Positions 9,586-20,600 of a stretch of DNA of 64,000 nt are shown piece after piece. Every line of letters begins with the position of its first letter. Position 1 is the stretch's first letter. The DNA comes from Prochlorococcus sp. AG-347-I19 (GTDB lineage: Bacteria > Cyanobacteriota > Cyanobacteriia > PCC-6307 > Cyanobiaceae): positions 310,001 to 374,000 of the forward strand of contig QCBO01000001.1 in NCBI GenBank assembly GCA_003279105.1. The letters are read 5' to 3'. Under the pieces are notes generated by a model. It worked only from the letters and a program-made list of their open reading frames with translations, made no database searches and was not told the origin of the DNA. The position numbers and the translations under genes are program-made.

Positions 9586-10620
9586 ATGAATTTTCTGGCT
9601 TGTGATTTAGGAGGTACAAAGGTTTTATTAGGAATTTTCGAAAAGGAAAATAATAATAATTCGCCCAAGCTAATATTCAAAAAGAAATATATATCGTCTG
9701 ATTGGAGTTCTTTTGAACTGATCCTAGAAGATTTTCTCAAAAAAGAATGCAAACATTTTAATCATCCTTCTTCTGCATGTTTCGCAGTAGCTGGTCCTAT
9801 ATCTAACAACAACGCAAAAATCATTAACTTGTCATGGAATATTTCTGGAAACACATTACAAAGGAAATTTAATTTTAAAAGCTGCGAGCTAATAAATGAT
9901 TTCGCTGTACAGATTTATGGAATACCTTTTTTAAAAAAAAATCAATACTCTACAATACAAAATGGATCCCATGCTGAAGGAGCTAATAATGATTTGCATG
10001 CCATTGTTGGAGCTGGAACTGGCTTGGGTATCGCAAGAGGAATAATATCAGGGAAAAAGGTAAAAGTCTTAGCTAGTGAAGGTGGTCATGTTGAGTACTC
10101 CCCAAAGTCAAAATTAGAATGGGAATTAAAAATTTGGCTTCAGAATTATCTAAAAGTTGAAAGGATATCTTGTGAAAGAATTATTAGTGGCACTGGTTTA
10201 TCAAGAATTGCCGAATGGAGGCTAAGCAAACCTGATGCCCAAAACCATCCTCTACAACACTATCTAAAAAAAATTAAAAATTTTGATGCTGCGAGAAAAG
10301 GACTACCTGAAAAAATTTGTAACCTTTCTAAAGAAGGGGATCAGCTAATGATTGAAGTTGAGAGGATTTGGTTAGGCGCTTATGCCTCTTTATTGGGAGA
10401 TGTTGCTCTTCAAGAATTGTGCTTTGGCGGCTTATGGATTTCTGGGGGAACAGCATCAAAACATTTCAAAAACTTTAAATCAGACTTATTTTTAAAACAA
10501 TTTTTCGACAAGGGAAGATTAAAAGATATTCTTAAATCAATACCAATGAAAGTAATTTTAGATGAAGAGTTTGGACTTTTTAGTGCAGCCTGTAGAGCAA
10601 AAATGCTTTTAAAAACTTAA
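9586..10620 (+). CDS. glk: Glucokinase
   Basis: Phosphorylates glucose to glucose-6-phosphate. The N-terminal phosphate-1 motif is L-A-C-D-L-G-G-T-K at about residues 4-12. A G-A-G-T-G-L-G-I-A stretch and the catalytic-region I-N-D-F-A follow, typical of the bacterial Glk family rather than the ROK family. No zinc-binding ROK cysteine motif is seen. 344 residues is a normal length. It sits in a rightward run, 10 bp after thrS and 6 bp before thrB. Confidence 0.9.
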   Translation: MNFLACDLGGTKVLLGIFEKENNNNSPKLIFKKKYISSDWSSFELILEDFLKKECKHFNHPSSACFAVAGPISNNNAKIINLSWNISGNTLQRKFNFKSCELINDFAVQIYGIPFLKKNQYSTIQNGSHAEGANNDLHAIVGAGTGLGIARGIISGKKVKVLASEGGHVEYSPKSKLEWELKIWLQNYLKVERISCERIISGTGLSRIAEWRLSKPDAQNHPLQHYLKKIKNFDAARKGLPEKICNLSKEGDQLMIEVERIWLGAYASLLGDVALQELCFGGLWISGGTASKHFKNFKSDLFLKQFFDKGRLKDILKSIPMKVILDEEFGLFSAACRAKMLLKT

Positions 10621-10626
10621 AAACAA

Positions 10627-11574
10627 ATGTCTATTCCTGAAGTAGGTAAAAAAATAAGGGTTACAGTGCCTTCCACAACTGCCAATTTAGGGCCTGGATT
10701 CGATTGTCTTGGAGCAGCATTAGATTTATATAATGAGTTTATTTTTACAAGAATTGAAGGTGGTGGAGATAGATTTGATTTAATAATGGAAAGTACAGAT
10801 GGTAATCATTTAAGAGGTGGACCCGAAAATTTAGTTTTTAGAGCAGCTCAGAAAGTATGGGAGAGCGCAAATATGGATCCTTTTGCGCTTGAAGCAAGAG
10901 TTAAGTTGGCAGTGCCGCCTGCACGAGGGCTTGGAAGTAGTGCTACAGCAATAGTTGCTGGATTAATCGGAGCAAATTCAATAATGAACTCTCCATTGTC
11001 CAAAGAAAAACTCCTTGAACTTGCCATTGATATAGAAGGTCATCCTGATAATGTAGTTCCCTCTCTTCTGGGTGGACTTTGTTTGACAGCCAGGTCCTCT
11101 TCTCAAAGATGGAGGATCATTAGATGCGATTGGCACGATTCAATTAAAGCTGTTGTAGCAATACCTGCAATTCGTCTAAGCACAAGTGAAGCAAGAAAGG
11201 TTATGCCCAAGAATGTACCCATATCTGATGCAGTTACAAATATGGGGGCACTTACTTTGTTATTAAATGGCTTAAAAGCAGGTAATGCGGAACTTATAAA
11301 AGAGGGAATGTTTGATAAGTTACATGAACCCTATAGATGGAAACTTATTAAGGGTGGATTAGAAGTTAAAGATGCCGCACTAAATGCAGGCGCTCTAGGA
11401 TGCGCAATTAGTGGAGCCGGGCCAAGTATCTTAGCTTTGTGTAAAAAAGAAAATGGTAAAAACGTTAGTCAAGCCATGGTTAAAGCATGGGAGAAGTCAG
11501 GTGTAGCTAGCAGGGCACCGTTCTTAAACGTTCAAACAATGGGCAGCCAATTTAGCACTATCTCAGATAAGTAG
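10627..11574 (+). CDS. thrB: Homoserine kinase
   Basis: GHMP-family kinase phosphorylating homoserine on the way to threonine. The signature P-P-A-R-G-L-G-S-S-A-T (about residues 97-107) is the ATP-binding loop. The N-terminal P-S-T-T-A-N-L-G-P-G-F-D-C box and the C-terminal A-I-S-G-A-G-P-S box complete the family pattern. 315 residues is normal. Co-directional with thrS upstream; both concern threonine, though the operon order looks like compaction rather than a pathway unit. Confidence 0.95.
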   Translation: MSIPEVGKKIRVTVPSTTANLGPGFDCLGAALDLYNEFIFTRIEGGGDRFDLIMESTDGNHLRGGPENLVFRAAQKVWESANMDPFALEARVKLAVPPARGLGSSATAIVAGLIGANSIMNSPLSKEKLLELAIDIEGHPDNVVPSLLGGLCLTARSSSQRWRIIRCDWHDSIKAVVAIPAIRLSTSEARKVMPKNVPISDAVTNMGALTLLLNGLKAGNAELIKEGMFDKLHEPYRWKLIKGGLEVKDAALNAGALGCAISGAGPSILALCKKENGKNVSQAMVKAWEKSGVASRAPFLNVQTMGSQFSTISDK

Positions 11575-11653
11575 TTTTACTTAGGCATTTTTGATGTTAT
11601 AGTCTCAAGCTAGTACTACTTCAACTAGAATAAATAAATTATTCATTATATAA

Positions 11654-13195
11654 ATGAATTTAGAATCTTTTCCTTGGCTATCATCTATTGTTTTACTACC
11701 TTTAATTGGGGCATTAATAATGCCTTTCTTAAGTTCAAAAGAAGGAGAAGATAATTCACTCCCTAGAAATATCTCATTAAGTTTTTTATTTATAGATTTT
11801 TTACTAATAATCGGCGTCCTTTTTCAAAAATTCAATACTTCAGATAGCTCTTTACAACTGGTAGAGAGAGCTTCCTGGTTACCATCTATAGGCTTAGAGT
11901 GGTCTCTTGGCGTAGATGGCTTATCTGCTCCATTGGTTGCTTTAAGTGGTTTAATTACATTTTTATCAGCTGCAGCTAGCTGGAAAATTAAGAAAAAATC
12001 TAATCTATATTTTTCTCTTTTATTGGTACAAGCATCAGCACAGGCACTTGTTTTTCTTTCTCAAGATTTCCTATTATTTTTCTTGGCATGGGAACTTGAA
12101 TTAGTTCCGGTATATCTTCTTATTGCGATTTGGGGAGGGAAAAAGAAATTATATGCGGCAACTAAATTCATTCTTTATACAGCTTTAGCTTCTTTGTTAA
12201 TACTCATAAGTGGGTTAGCACTTGCCTTGAGTGGTGATAGCTTTACTTTGAATATTACAGATTTAACCAATAAACATGTAACTGGTAGCCTAGCTTTATT
12301 ATCTTACTTAGGATTTTTAATTGGTTTTGGAGTAAAACTTCCTATCTTTCCATTACATACTTGGTTACCCGATGCACATGGAGAGGCTAATGCTCCAGTT
12401 TCAATGTTACTAGCTGGAATACTCTTAAAAATGGGAGGTTATGCTCTCTTAAGATTCAATGTTCAAATACTACCTGAAGTACATCTTCAAATTGCACCTG
12501 CTTTAATTATTCTTGGAATCATTAATATAATTTACGGGGCTTTGAATGCATTTGCACAAGATAATGTCAAAAGAAGAATTGCATGTAGCTCTGTGAGTCA
12601 TATGGGTTTTGTTCTGTTAGGGATTGGAGCAGTAGATGCTCTAGGCATAAGCGGAGCAATGCTACAAATGATCAGTCACGGACTTATAGCTGCAGCTATG
12701 TTCTTTGTTACGGGCTCATTCTATGAAAGAACAAATACTCTTTCCATACCAAATATGGGCGGCTTAGCAAAGGTCTTGCCTATAACTTTTGCTTTTTTCT
12801 TAGCAAGCTCATTGGCCTCTCTAGCACTACCTGGTATGAGTGGTTTTATAAGTGAAATAACTGTATTTTTAGGTATCACTAGTCAAGAAGGATTTAGCTC
12901 TATCTTTAGATCAATCACTATTCTAATTGCAGCCATAGGATTAGTTCTAACGCCAATATACTTATTATCAATGTGTAGAAGAGTATTCTTTGGCCCTAGA
13001 ATTCCAGCACTAGCTACAGTTAAAGAGATGAATGGTAGAGAATTGACTATTGGTTTCAGTTTATTATTGCCTACATTGGTAATAGGGTTTTGGCCCAAAA
13101 TCGCCATAAATTTATACGAATCTTCAACCAATGCTCTCAGTCAGCAGCTTACTTTAGCTAAGTTAGTTGGATTAATACCAACTTTAGTTAATTAA
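11654..13195 (+). CDS. ndhD: NDH-1 subunit 4 (NdhD), proton-pumping
   Basis: A 513-residue polytopic membrane protein of the antiporter-like family, with about 14 transmembrane helices. It is the NuoM/NdhD subunit of the thylakoid NDH-1 complex, which drives cyclic electron flow and respiration. Key family residues are visible: the glutamate in W-E-L-E-L-V-P-V-Y (about residues 145-153), the H-T-W-L-P-D-A-H box and [13 protein letters not shown]. The respiratory/cyclic NdhD1 type seems more likely than a CO2-uptake type (D3/D4), but that needs a tree. The 79-bp gap upstream allows its own promoter. Confidence 0.93.
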   Translation: MNLESFPWLSSIVLLPLIGALIMPFLSSKEGEDNSLPRNISLSFLFIDFLLIIGVLFQKFNTSDSSLQLVERASWLPSIGLEWSLGVDGLSAPLVALSGLITFLSAAASWKIKKKSNLYFSLLLVQASAQALVFLSQDFLLFFLAWELELVPVYLLIAIWGGKKKLYAATKFILYTALASLLILISGLALALSGDSFTLNITDLTNKHVTGSLALLSYLGFLIGFGVKLPIFPLHTWLPDAHGEANAPVSMLLAGILLKMGGYALLRFNVQILPEVHLQIAPALIILGIINIIYGALNAFAQDNVKRRIACSSVSHMGFVLLGIGAVDALGISGAMLQMISHGLIAAAMFFVTGSFYERTNTLSIPNMGGLAKVLPITFAFFLASSLASLALPGMSGFISEITVFLGITSQEGFSSIFRSITILIAAIGLVLTPIYLLSMCRRVFFGPRIPALATVKEMNGRELTIGFSLLLPTLVIGFWPKIAINLYESSTNALSQQLTLAKLVGLIPTLVN

Positions 13196-13208
13196 ATTAT
13201 CTTAATAA

Positions 13209-15296
13209 ATGGATACCTCAATTTTTAAATATGGAGAGTTACCACAATTTAAAGAATTTACTCCCGAAAGTATAAGTAAACAATTTCCAGTAGTTCTAGA
13301 AAATATAACTGAAGAATTTAAAAACATAGAAAAAAATTTATCTAATTATTTGGGTCAAAATGATTTAAATTGGGATAAAGTAATAAGTCCTTTAAATGAA
13401 GTAAACGAAATTCTTAGATGGAGTTGGGGAGTAATAAGTCACCTTAATGCTGTAAATAATTCTGAAAGTTTAAGAGATATTTATTCAAAATTTCTTCCAG
13501 AGATTATTAGCTTGAGTAATAAATTCGGACAAAGCAAAATAATTTACAATTCTTTAGTCAAGCTTAAAGAAACAAATAACTTTGATCAAATTAAAAACAG
13601 AATTTTAGATAAAGAAATTCTTGAGATGCAACATAGAGGAATTTCATTACAAAAAAATGATCAAGAAGAATTTAACAAAATTTCAGAAAAACTTGGAAAG
13701 CTGTCAACTGAATTCAGTAACAATGTTCTTGATGCCACTAACGAATGGTTTTTAATATTAAGTAAAAAATCTGAAGTCGATGGTCTTCCTGAGCGAGTAC
13801 TTGAATTGATGGCAATTTCTGCACACAATCACTTAAAAAAAGATGAAGAAGTTGATATTAAAAATGGTCCTTGGAAATTAGGTCTAGATATTCCAACTTA
13901 TACTTCGTTCATTACATATGCTACCGATCGTAATCTTAGAGAAAAACTATACAAGGCATTCGTTAGTAGGGCTTCTCAAGGAGAAAAAAATAATTCTCAA
14001 ATCATTGAAGATATTCTATCTCTTAGAACTAAACAAGCTAATCTTCTCGGTTATAAAAGTTGGGCAGAACTAAGTTTGTCAACGAAAATGGCGAAAGAAA
14101 TTAAAAATGTAGAAAACCTTTTAGAAGAATTGAGAGAACCAGCATTCAAAACCGCAAAAATTGAATTAGAAACGCTCGATAAGTTTTCTAAAGCTAATGG
14201 GTTTCCAAAATCGCAGAATATTGAGCCATGGGATATCAGTTATTGGTCTGAACTTCTTAGAAAGGAAAAGCTCAATTTGGATCAAGAGTCCTTGAGACCT
14301 TGGTTCCCACTAAATGATGTTTTGAAAGGTTTATTTAAATTAAGTGAGAAGCTTTTTGAAATTAAAGTAGTTGAGGCGACTGATGAGGCTCCTCTATGGA
14401 ATGATGACGTCTTATTTTTTAATATCCTCAATAAAGAAAATAAGAAAATAGCATCTTTTTACCTAGATCCATATTCGAGGCCTGAATCTAAGAGAGGAGG
14501 GGCTTGGATGGATGAATGTTTGAATAAAAATAATGTTGGCAAAAAGACCCTTCCTGTAGCTTATCTCGTTTGTAATCAGACTCCACCATCAAAAGATAAA
14601 CCTAGTTTGATGAGTTTTGAAGAAGTTCAGACACTTTTCCATGAATTTGGTCATGGTCTTCAACACATGCTTACTACTGTAAATCTTCCTCAAGCAGCTG
14701 GCATCAACAACGTTGAATGGGATGCAGTAGAACTTCCAAGTCAATTTATGGAAAACTGGTGTTTTCATAAAAATACACTTATGAATATTGCTAAGCACTA
14801 CAAAACTGGAGAAAAATTATCAGATGAGAATTTTGAGAAGCTCCTAAAGAATAGAACTTTTAATTGTGGCATGGCTACTCTTAGACAACTACATTTTGCA
14901 ATTACAGACCTCAGATTGCACAGTAGTATTGATAAAAACGAAGGTAAAACAGCAGATGAAATAAGAAGAGAAATTGCAAAACAAACTACAGTTATTGAAC
15001 CAATTCAAGATGATCACTTTCTTTGTTGCTTTAGTCATATATTTGCAGGTGGTTATTCTGCAGGATATTACTCATATAAATGGGCTGAAGTTCTAAGTGC
15101 TGATGCATTTTCAATGTTTGAAGAAGCTGATCTAGAAAACTCTGAAGATTTAAAGTTAATTGGGAAAAAATTCAAAGATACAATACTTAGCTTGGGTGGG
15201 AGCTTACCTCCCTTAGACATATTCAAACTATTCAGGGGAAGAGAGCCACAAACAGATTCCTTAATAAGACACTTAGGCTTATCTGGAGCTACATAA
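13209..15296 (+). CDS. prlC: M3 family oligopeptidase (oligopeptidase A type)
   Basis: A 695-residue cytosolic zinc metallopeptidase that degrades short peptides. The zinc site H-E-F-G-H is at residues 478-482, and the third ligand glutamate lies downstream in V-E-L-P-S-Q-F-M-E-N. Length and architecture fit the M3A family (thimet oligopeptidase, oligopeptidase A). It starts 13 bp after ndhD. The last 8 bp overlap the end of the convergent lipase-like gene, so mRNAs from the two strands must overlap. Confidence 0.93.
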   Translation: MDTSIFKYGELPQFKEFTPESISKQFPVVLENITEEFKNIEKNLSNYLGQNDLNWDKVISPLNEVNEILRWSWGVISHLNAVNNSESLRDIYSKFLPEIISLSNKFGQSKIIYNSLVKLKETNNFDQIKNRILDKEILEMQHRGISLQKNDQEEFNKISEKLGKLSTEFSNNVLDATNEWFLILSKKSEVDGLPERVLELMAISAHNHLKKDEEVDIKNGPWKLGLDIPTYTSFITYATDRNLREKLYKAFVSRASQGEKNNSQIIEDILSLRTKQANLLGYKSWAELSLSTKMAKEIKNVENLLEELREPAFKTAKIELETLDKFSKANGFPKSQNIEPWDISYWSELLRKEKLNLDQESLRPWFPLNDVLKGLFKLSEKLFEIKVVEATDEAPLWNDDVLFFNILNKENKKIASFYLDPYSRPESKRGGAWMDECLNKNNVGKKTLPVAYLVCNQTPPSKDKPSLMSFEEVQTLFHEFGHGLQHMLTTVNLPQAAGINNVEWDAVELPSQFMENWCFHKNTLMNIAKHYKTGEKLSDENFEKLLKNRTFNCGMATLRQLHFAITDLRLHSSIDKNEGKTADEIRREIAKQTTVIEPIQDDHFLCCFSHIFAGGYSAGYYSYKWAEVLSADAFSMFEEADLENSEDLKLIGKKFKDTILSLGGSLPPLDIFKLFRGREPQTDSLIRHLGLSGAT

Positions 15297-15900
15297 TAAT
15301 TTCACCGATTATTTTATCAACCACAGATTTATTTCTTACAAGATTTCTATGTTTATATACTTTTACTGATATTTTTTTCCCAAAATTTAAATTTGTCCAC
15401 CAGCTAGGGAAAACCATCAAATCCCAATAAGTAAAGAAATTTATACACTCAATATCATCAAGAAAAAAATCATTATTAGCGAGTCCTCTCAAAAACTTAC
15501 TATTTATTTTCATTTCTGATATGCCCTTAAAAGGGTATTTAGGTATTAATTGAGCCATCAAAGTTCCTTTGTGAGGAGAACCTATAGATATTAATCTTCT
15601 TGTTCTTTTATATCCATTAAATTTTTGAAGCCAGTGCCTACCAATTATTCCTCCCATAGAAAATCCCAAAATATCTATTTCTTTTTCTAAACCGTATTTC
15701 TCTAAAATTAATTCGTTTAATTTATTAGTCAAATCAAGAATTGAAGTCATTCCATATGAATGCTCAAGAGTTGGGGCAAAATATTCAATACCAATATTAT
15801 CAAGTAGTGGGGTAATAGAAGAAAAAATACTTGAAGTATTCCATAGGCCATGAATCAATATGATAGGATTTCTTCTTTCCAAAACTTTAATTATTTTCAA
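15289..15900 (-). CDS. Alpha/beta hydrolase, lipase-like
   Basis: A 203-residue alpha/beta hydrolase. The oxyanion-region H-G-L-W is at residues 17-20, and the nucleophile elbow G-F-S-M-G-G gives Ser81. The following I-G-R-H-W-L-Q resembles bacterial triacylglycerol lipases. The acid and histidine are less certain in this short form. The start is TTG and overlaps the folB stop by 14 bp, so translation is likely coupled to folB. The substrate is unknown. The 3' end overlaps the convergent M3 peptidase gene. Confidence 0.75.
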   Translation of the reverse strand: MKIIKVLERRNPIILIHGLWNTSSIFSSITPLLDNIGIEYFAPTLEHSYGMTSILDLTNKLNELILEKYGLEKEIDILGFSMGGIIGRHWLQKFNGYKRTRRLISIGSPHKGTLMAQLIPKYPFKGISEMKINSKFLRGLANNDFFLDDIECINFFTYWDLMVFPSWWTNLNFGKKISVKVYKHRNLVRNKSVVDKIIGEIIM

Positions 15901-16249
15901 GAATTCTCACTATTGACACCTTTCCATCGAAACCTGTGATTGGAGGATTACATTTTGTCAAAATAATTTTAATTTTAGAAATCTTAAATTCCTGATCAAT
16001 GATTTCTAAAATTGAGTTGGAATACTTTTCGATTGTATAACAATATATTTTCTTTGATTGATCTTTTAAAATATGAACTAATTTTGAATAGTCAACTGTT
16101 TTTTTTATATCATCATTTACTGTACATTTTTCAAAATCAGTCCACAAAAATATATCTAAAATAAATAGTTGTCCTAATTCCCTTTCTTCATCAAGCACGC
16201 CAACTCTAGCCCAAAGTTGAATATTCTCAATTTTTAAAAAAGTATCCAT
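15887..16249 (-). CDS. folB: Dihydroneopterin aldolase
   Basis: Cleaves dihydroneopterin to hydroxymethyl-dihydropterin in folate synthesis. The 120-residue length, the opening I-x-L-W-A-R-V-G-V, the E-R-x-x-G-Q segment and the late K-C-N-P-P-I box fit the FolB/FolX family. It lies 11 bp after proA and overlaps the lipase-like gene by 14 bp, forming a compact leftward proA-folB-hydrolase unit. Confidence 0.9.
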   Translation of the reverse strand: MDTFLKIENIQLWARVGVLDEERELGQLFILDIFLWTDFEKCTVNDDIKKTVDYSKLVHILKDQSKKIYCYTIEKYSNSILEIIDQEFKISKIKIILTKCNPPITGFDGKVSIVRILENN

Positions 16250-16260
16250 CTTTAAAAGTT

Positions 16261-17571
16261 TTAAAGATCTTTATGCGTATAGATAGCCTTTCCTGATGAA
16301 AAATCATCAACTATATTCCCTTCACCTTTTAGGAAATATTTATAAGTTACCAAACCTTCTAGACCTACAGGTCCCCTTGGTGGAAGAGTTTGGGTAGATA
16401 TACCAACTTCAGCTCCGAATCCATATCTAAACCCATCTGCAAATCTAGTAGAGCAATTATGAAAAACACCTGCACTATCAACTACATTCATAAATTTATT
16501 GGCAGTATTTGAATTTTCAGTAATTATTCCATCTGTATGTTTTGAACTATATTTTTGAATATGTGTGATTGCTTCCTCGAGATCATCAACAATTTTTATC
16601 GATAAAATTAAATCCAAATATTCAGTTTTCCAATCTTCTAGACTAGCCTCATACTTTAACCCTAATTCAAGTGATCTCTTGTCTCCAATTAATTTAACAT
16701 CATTAGAATTAAACAAAGGGACGGCCTGCTCTAAAAAAGCTGGCGCGATATCTTTATGGACTAATAAAGTTTCGATAGCATTACATGCTGCCGGATATTG
16801 AATTTTGCTATCCAAAGCGACTGATAAAGCCATCTCTATATTTGCCTCAACATCTATAAACAAATGACAAATTCCATCAGCATGGCCTAGCACAGGAATT
16901 CTTGTATTCTCCTGAATAAATTTAACTAATTCATTACTTCCTCTTGGAATTATTAAATTAATGTATTTCTCAAGATTTAACATCGCCATGCTATCTTTTC
17001 TGCTTGTTAATAAACATATTGCATTTTTATCAAGACCTGATTCATTTAAACCTTCATGCAACGCTTTCACTATTGAAGTATTTGTTAAATTAGCTTCACT
17101 ACCGCCTTTTAGCATTACTCCATTACCTGATCTTATTGCTAATGAACTAATCTGCATCACGGCATCTGGCCTTGATTCAAAAATAACACCCAAGACTCCG
17201 ATTGGCACGGTTTTTCTTTCTAAGATCAATCCCTTTGAAAGCTCTCTTTTAATTTGAACTTGATTGACTGGATCAGCTAAGTCTCCAACTTTTCTTACTC
17301 CTTCAATTCCTGAATTTAATTTTGCTTTTGATAACTTTAATCTAGAAAGTAAAGCCTTAGAAATACCCTTTTTTTGTGCACTTGAATAATCCTCATTATT
17401 CGCCGCTAATATTTCTTTAGAATTTTTTTCTAGATAATCAGCCATATAATTTAAGGCTTTAATTCGATTTTGATTTTCAGTCTGACTTATTTCTATGGAT
17501 GCCAAACGAACTTTATCAGCTTTTTCTAAAAGATCATTACCTGGTTGAGGAACTTCAAAGATATTAGCCAT
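16261..17571 (-). CDS. proA: Gamma-glutamyl phosphate reductase
   Basis: NADPH-dependent reductase of the proline pathway, converting gamma-glutamyl phosphate to the semialdehyde. It is an aldehyde-dehydrogenase superfamily member of 436 residues. The catalytic cysteine lies in Y-P-A-A-C-N-A-I-E-T-L-L (about residue 259), and the family boxes E-S-R-P-D, L-K-G-G-S-E-A and I-P-R-G-S-N-E-L are all visible. The ATG start is well supported. First gene of the leftward proA-folB-hydrolase unit. Confidence 0.95.
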   Translation of the reverse strand: MANIFEVPQPGNDLLEKADKVRLASIEISQTENQNRIKALNYMADYLEKNSKEILAANNEDYSSAQKKGISKALLSRLKLSKAKLNSGIEGVRKVGDLADPVNQVQIKRELSKGLILERKTVPIGVLGVIFESRPDAVMQISSLAIRSGNGVMLKGGSEANLTNTSIVKALHEGLNESGLDKNAICLLTSRKDSMAMLNLEKYINLIIPRGSNELVKFIQENTRIPVLGHADGICHLFIDVEANIEMALSVALDSKIQYPAACNAIETLLVHKDIAPAFLEQAVPLFNSNDVKLIGDKRSLELGLKYEASLEDWKTEYLDLILSIKIVDDLEEAITHIQKYSSKHTDGIITENSNTANKFMNVVDSAGVFHNCSTRFADGFRYGFGAEVGISTQTLPPRGPVGLEGLVTYKYFLKGEGNIVDDFSSGKAIYTHKDL

Positions 17572-17637
17572 AATATTTTTTAGTTAATTTAATAATAATT
17601 CAAATTAAAGATTCTTTAAAGTAAATTTCTTTCTGAG

Positions 17638-20600
17638 TTAATATCTAAAAAATAACTGAACTTGGCTTTTCCAATCCCCATTGGAATCATAAGAACCTAA
17701 TAGTTCTAAGTTTGGATTTGCCTGAAAAGTCAAAATTCCTAAAGGTGAAATATCATCTCTACCTGGAACGGTTTGGAAGGCTAAATTTATCGCATCAGTA
17801 ATATCAAGCCCTATTTCGGCTACCCAAGCTTGAGAAGAAAATTGCTCATTAGAAGATGATTGACCATCATTCTCTATATCTAAATTTTCATTGGAAAAAA
17901 TATTATTTAATGAATCATTATTTTCTATTATCGCTGGATATAGAGATAACTGAAATCTTTCACTAAATGCATCAGCATTATTAAGTTGAGAAATAAATGC
18001 TCTATTGATTAAATTTGCAGAGTTGCCTCCAATCAAGCCAATTATTTGTGATCTGTTATAACTTGGAGTGCTCCTTAATTGGATTCTTCTATTTTCATCA
18101 GCAAAAGATAATTGATCTAAAAATCCTTCATAAGATGCTTCAATTTTGATAAGCCTTGAATTACCAATACCAAATGATCCCAAACCACTAGAATTCGCAT
18201 TTACATCAAGATCACCTGAGATGTTTGAATCCTGATTATTTTCACTTATAGGTATTATAGAATCTGGAACTTTACTAACCAGAGAAAAATTAATAAATGG
18301 AACAACGCCACTTCTTGATGCAAATAAAATATAATTATCTTTATTTTTATCAAGTTTAAATGGAGTGGTATAAAGATTAGCTCTACCTTTTTCAAGGTAA
18401 ATTAAACCTCTAGCATTTAAATCTTTACCCACCTTTCCGTTTATATTAAGGTCTAATTTGGTATCTAAATAAGCTTGAATTAATTCTGAATATTGAAGTT
18501 TAAAATCTGGACCAAGTTTTAATTTAAGATTATTAAAACTCAAATTATCCAAATAATTAGGCAAAGTTTCTCCCAAAAAAACTGAGTTCAAAATTGTTTC
18601 ATTTGATATAATTTCAATATTTTTTTTATTATTCCAATAGAGTTCTGGCCACTCTTTTTTATCCTGTTTTCGTATGCGATTATTTTCTTTTTTGCTATTT
18701 TGATTGGCGTTATTGAAATTAATAAATCCATTATTAAAAGATAGAGAGCCTCCCAAAACAGGACTTTCGAATGAGCCACTTAAATCTATATCTGAATCTA
18801 TTAAAAAATTAAAATTATCTTTTTCTAAAGTGAACCTATTTGTTTTCAAATTAATTTTTGTCTTGTCGAAATTATTCTTACTGTAAAAAGGCAAAGACCC
18901 TTTTATAAAAATTTCCCCAGAATCTTCACCCTTTGCTTTTAGATTATTGATCTCTAAAGAATCAAAATCAAAAATTATTATGCTATTAATATCTTTTATT
19001 TTAGTATTGAAAAAATCAATTTCAGAATCGTTAATTACGATAAATCCATTTAATAGAGGTTTATTTAAGGTGCCTTTTAGAATCATTCTAAGATTCACAT
19101 CACCTTCTTTGAAGGTAAAATATTCATCAGCAAAAATATCTATTAACTCAATAAATTTTCCATGCCCAATCAATCTTAGATCTAAGTTATCTGATTTATC
19201 TATAGGTATTGAGCCTACAATATTAATTGGGATTTCAGAATCATTTATTAGAATGGAAAAATCAATATCAAAAATAGAATTATCAAATTGAACTAGTCCT
19301 TTATCAAATATTATTGTTTTATTTTTAATTGATGAATCATTGGAAGAAATTTCACTAGAGAAAGATTTTGTATCAAGATCATAGAATAAATTCATATCTA
19401 TCCCTCCAAGAAAATCTCTTGGCTTATTTAAAAAGATATTTGCAGCACTTATTGGTAATTTATTAATTCTTAAAGAACCTTTCCCCGTTAATAATCCTCC
19501 TTCCAAATCAATAGAAAATTCCTCTTTATTATTCTTGTAGTCATCTTTAGGTATATCAAGATAGCCATTTAATTTTGCATTCAATTTATAATTTACTGGT
19601 CTGTCGCCTTGAATAGCAATTTTCCCATTATATCTGCTTCTAAATTTATTTAAATATTTTTGCAAATTAAATTTGTCCACTAGCACATTTCTATTTTCAA
19701 TAAAGTTATTTATGAAATCGATCCTCTCTTTAAATGATTTATTTTGATTATTTATTTCCAAATCATTCAAAATATTCGTTTTACTTATGGGAATAACTTT
19801 TTTATTATCAAAGCTAAAAATATCTACAGCGGTAAGAATAGTCCAACTAGTGCTTATGTCTTTAAATTCTGAATTAATTAAATTATTTTTACTAGAATCA
19901 TATTCGACTTCAATTACTCCTCCATCAATTGGATAAAGTGAAGAATTTATATAAAAATAATTATTTTTGAAACTGAAATCAAATAATGAATTAGCTAGAT
20001 TAATATTCCTATATTTACCTAAACTCCAACCAAGTCGGCCAACTACGGATGACTGGTCTGACGAAATTGATCCTTCACCATTAATAATTCCATCAATTTT
20101 ATCAAATTGATTTTTGTATAAAGATAATTCAAGTTCATCAAGAGGAAAATTATCCGCTCGCCAGTTATAACTATCTTCCTCTTTGACAATTCCTACAGTC
20201 CCTTTATTTGAGTTAAAAACTCTTATAAAATTTGCATTATCTAGTTTAAGATCAGAATCAAACTTAATTGAAAGAAATGAAGGGATTGGAGAATATCTAT
20301 TTTTCATATTTAGCAGAAATTCATTATTTTCATTTTTAATATCTCCCTCCCATGTTTCTCTAATTCGGATACCTTTATAGTGCGGATAATCAACATTAAA
20401 TTTTATAGAAATATCAGGATCAGTAATTTTTCCTTTTAATTCTCCTTTAGCAGTAATGAAACCCCTTATATCATTTTTTCGGAAAATATTTAAATTAGAT
20501 AATTGTGTTCTATTTATTTTGAAACTAGTATCTATATCACCAAAATTAATACCTTTTTTATCAAACCAATAGGGAATATTACCCGATAATTTAATATCTG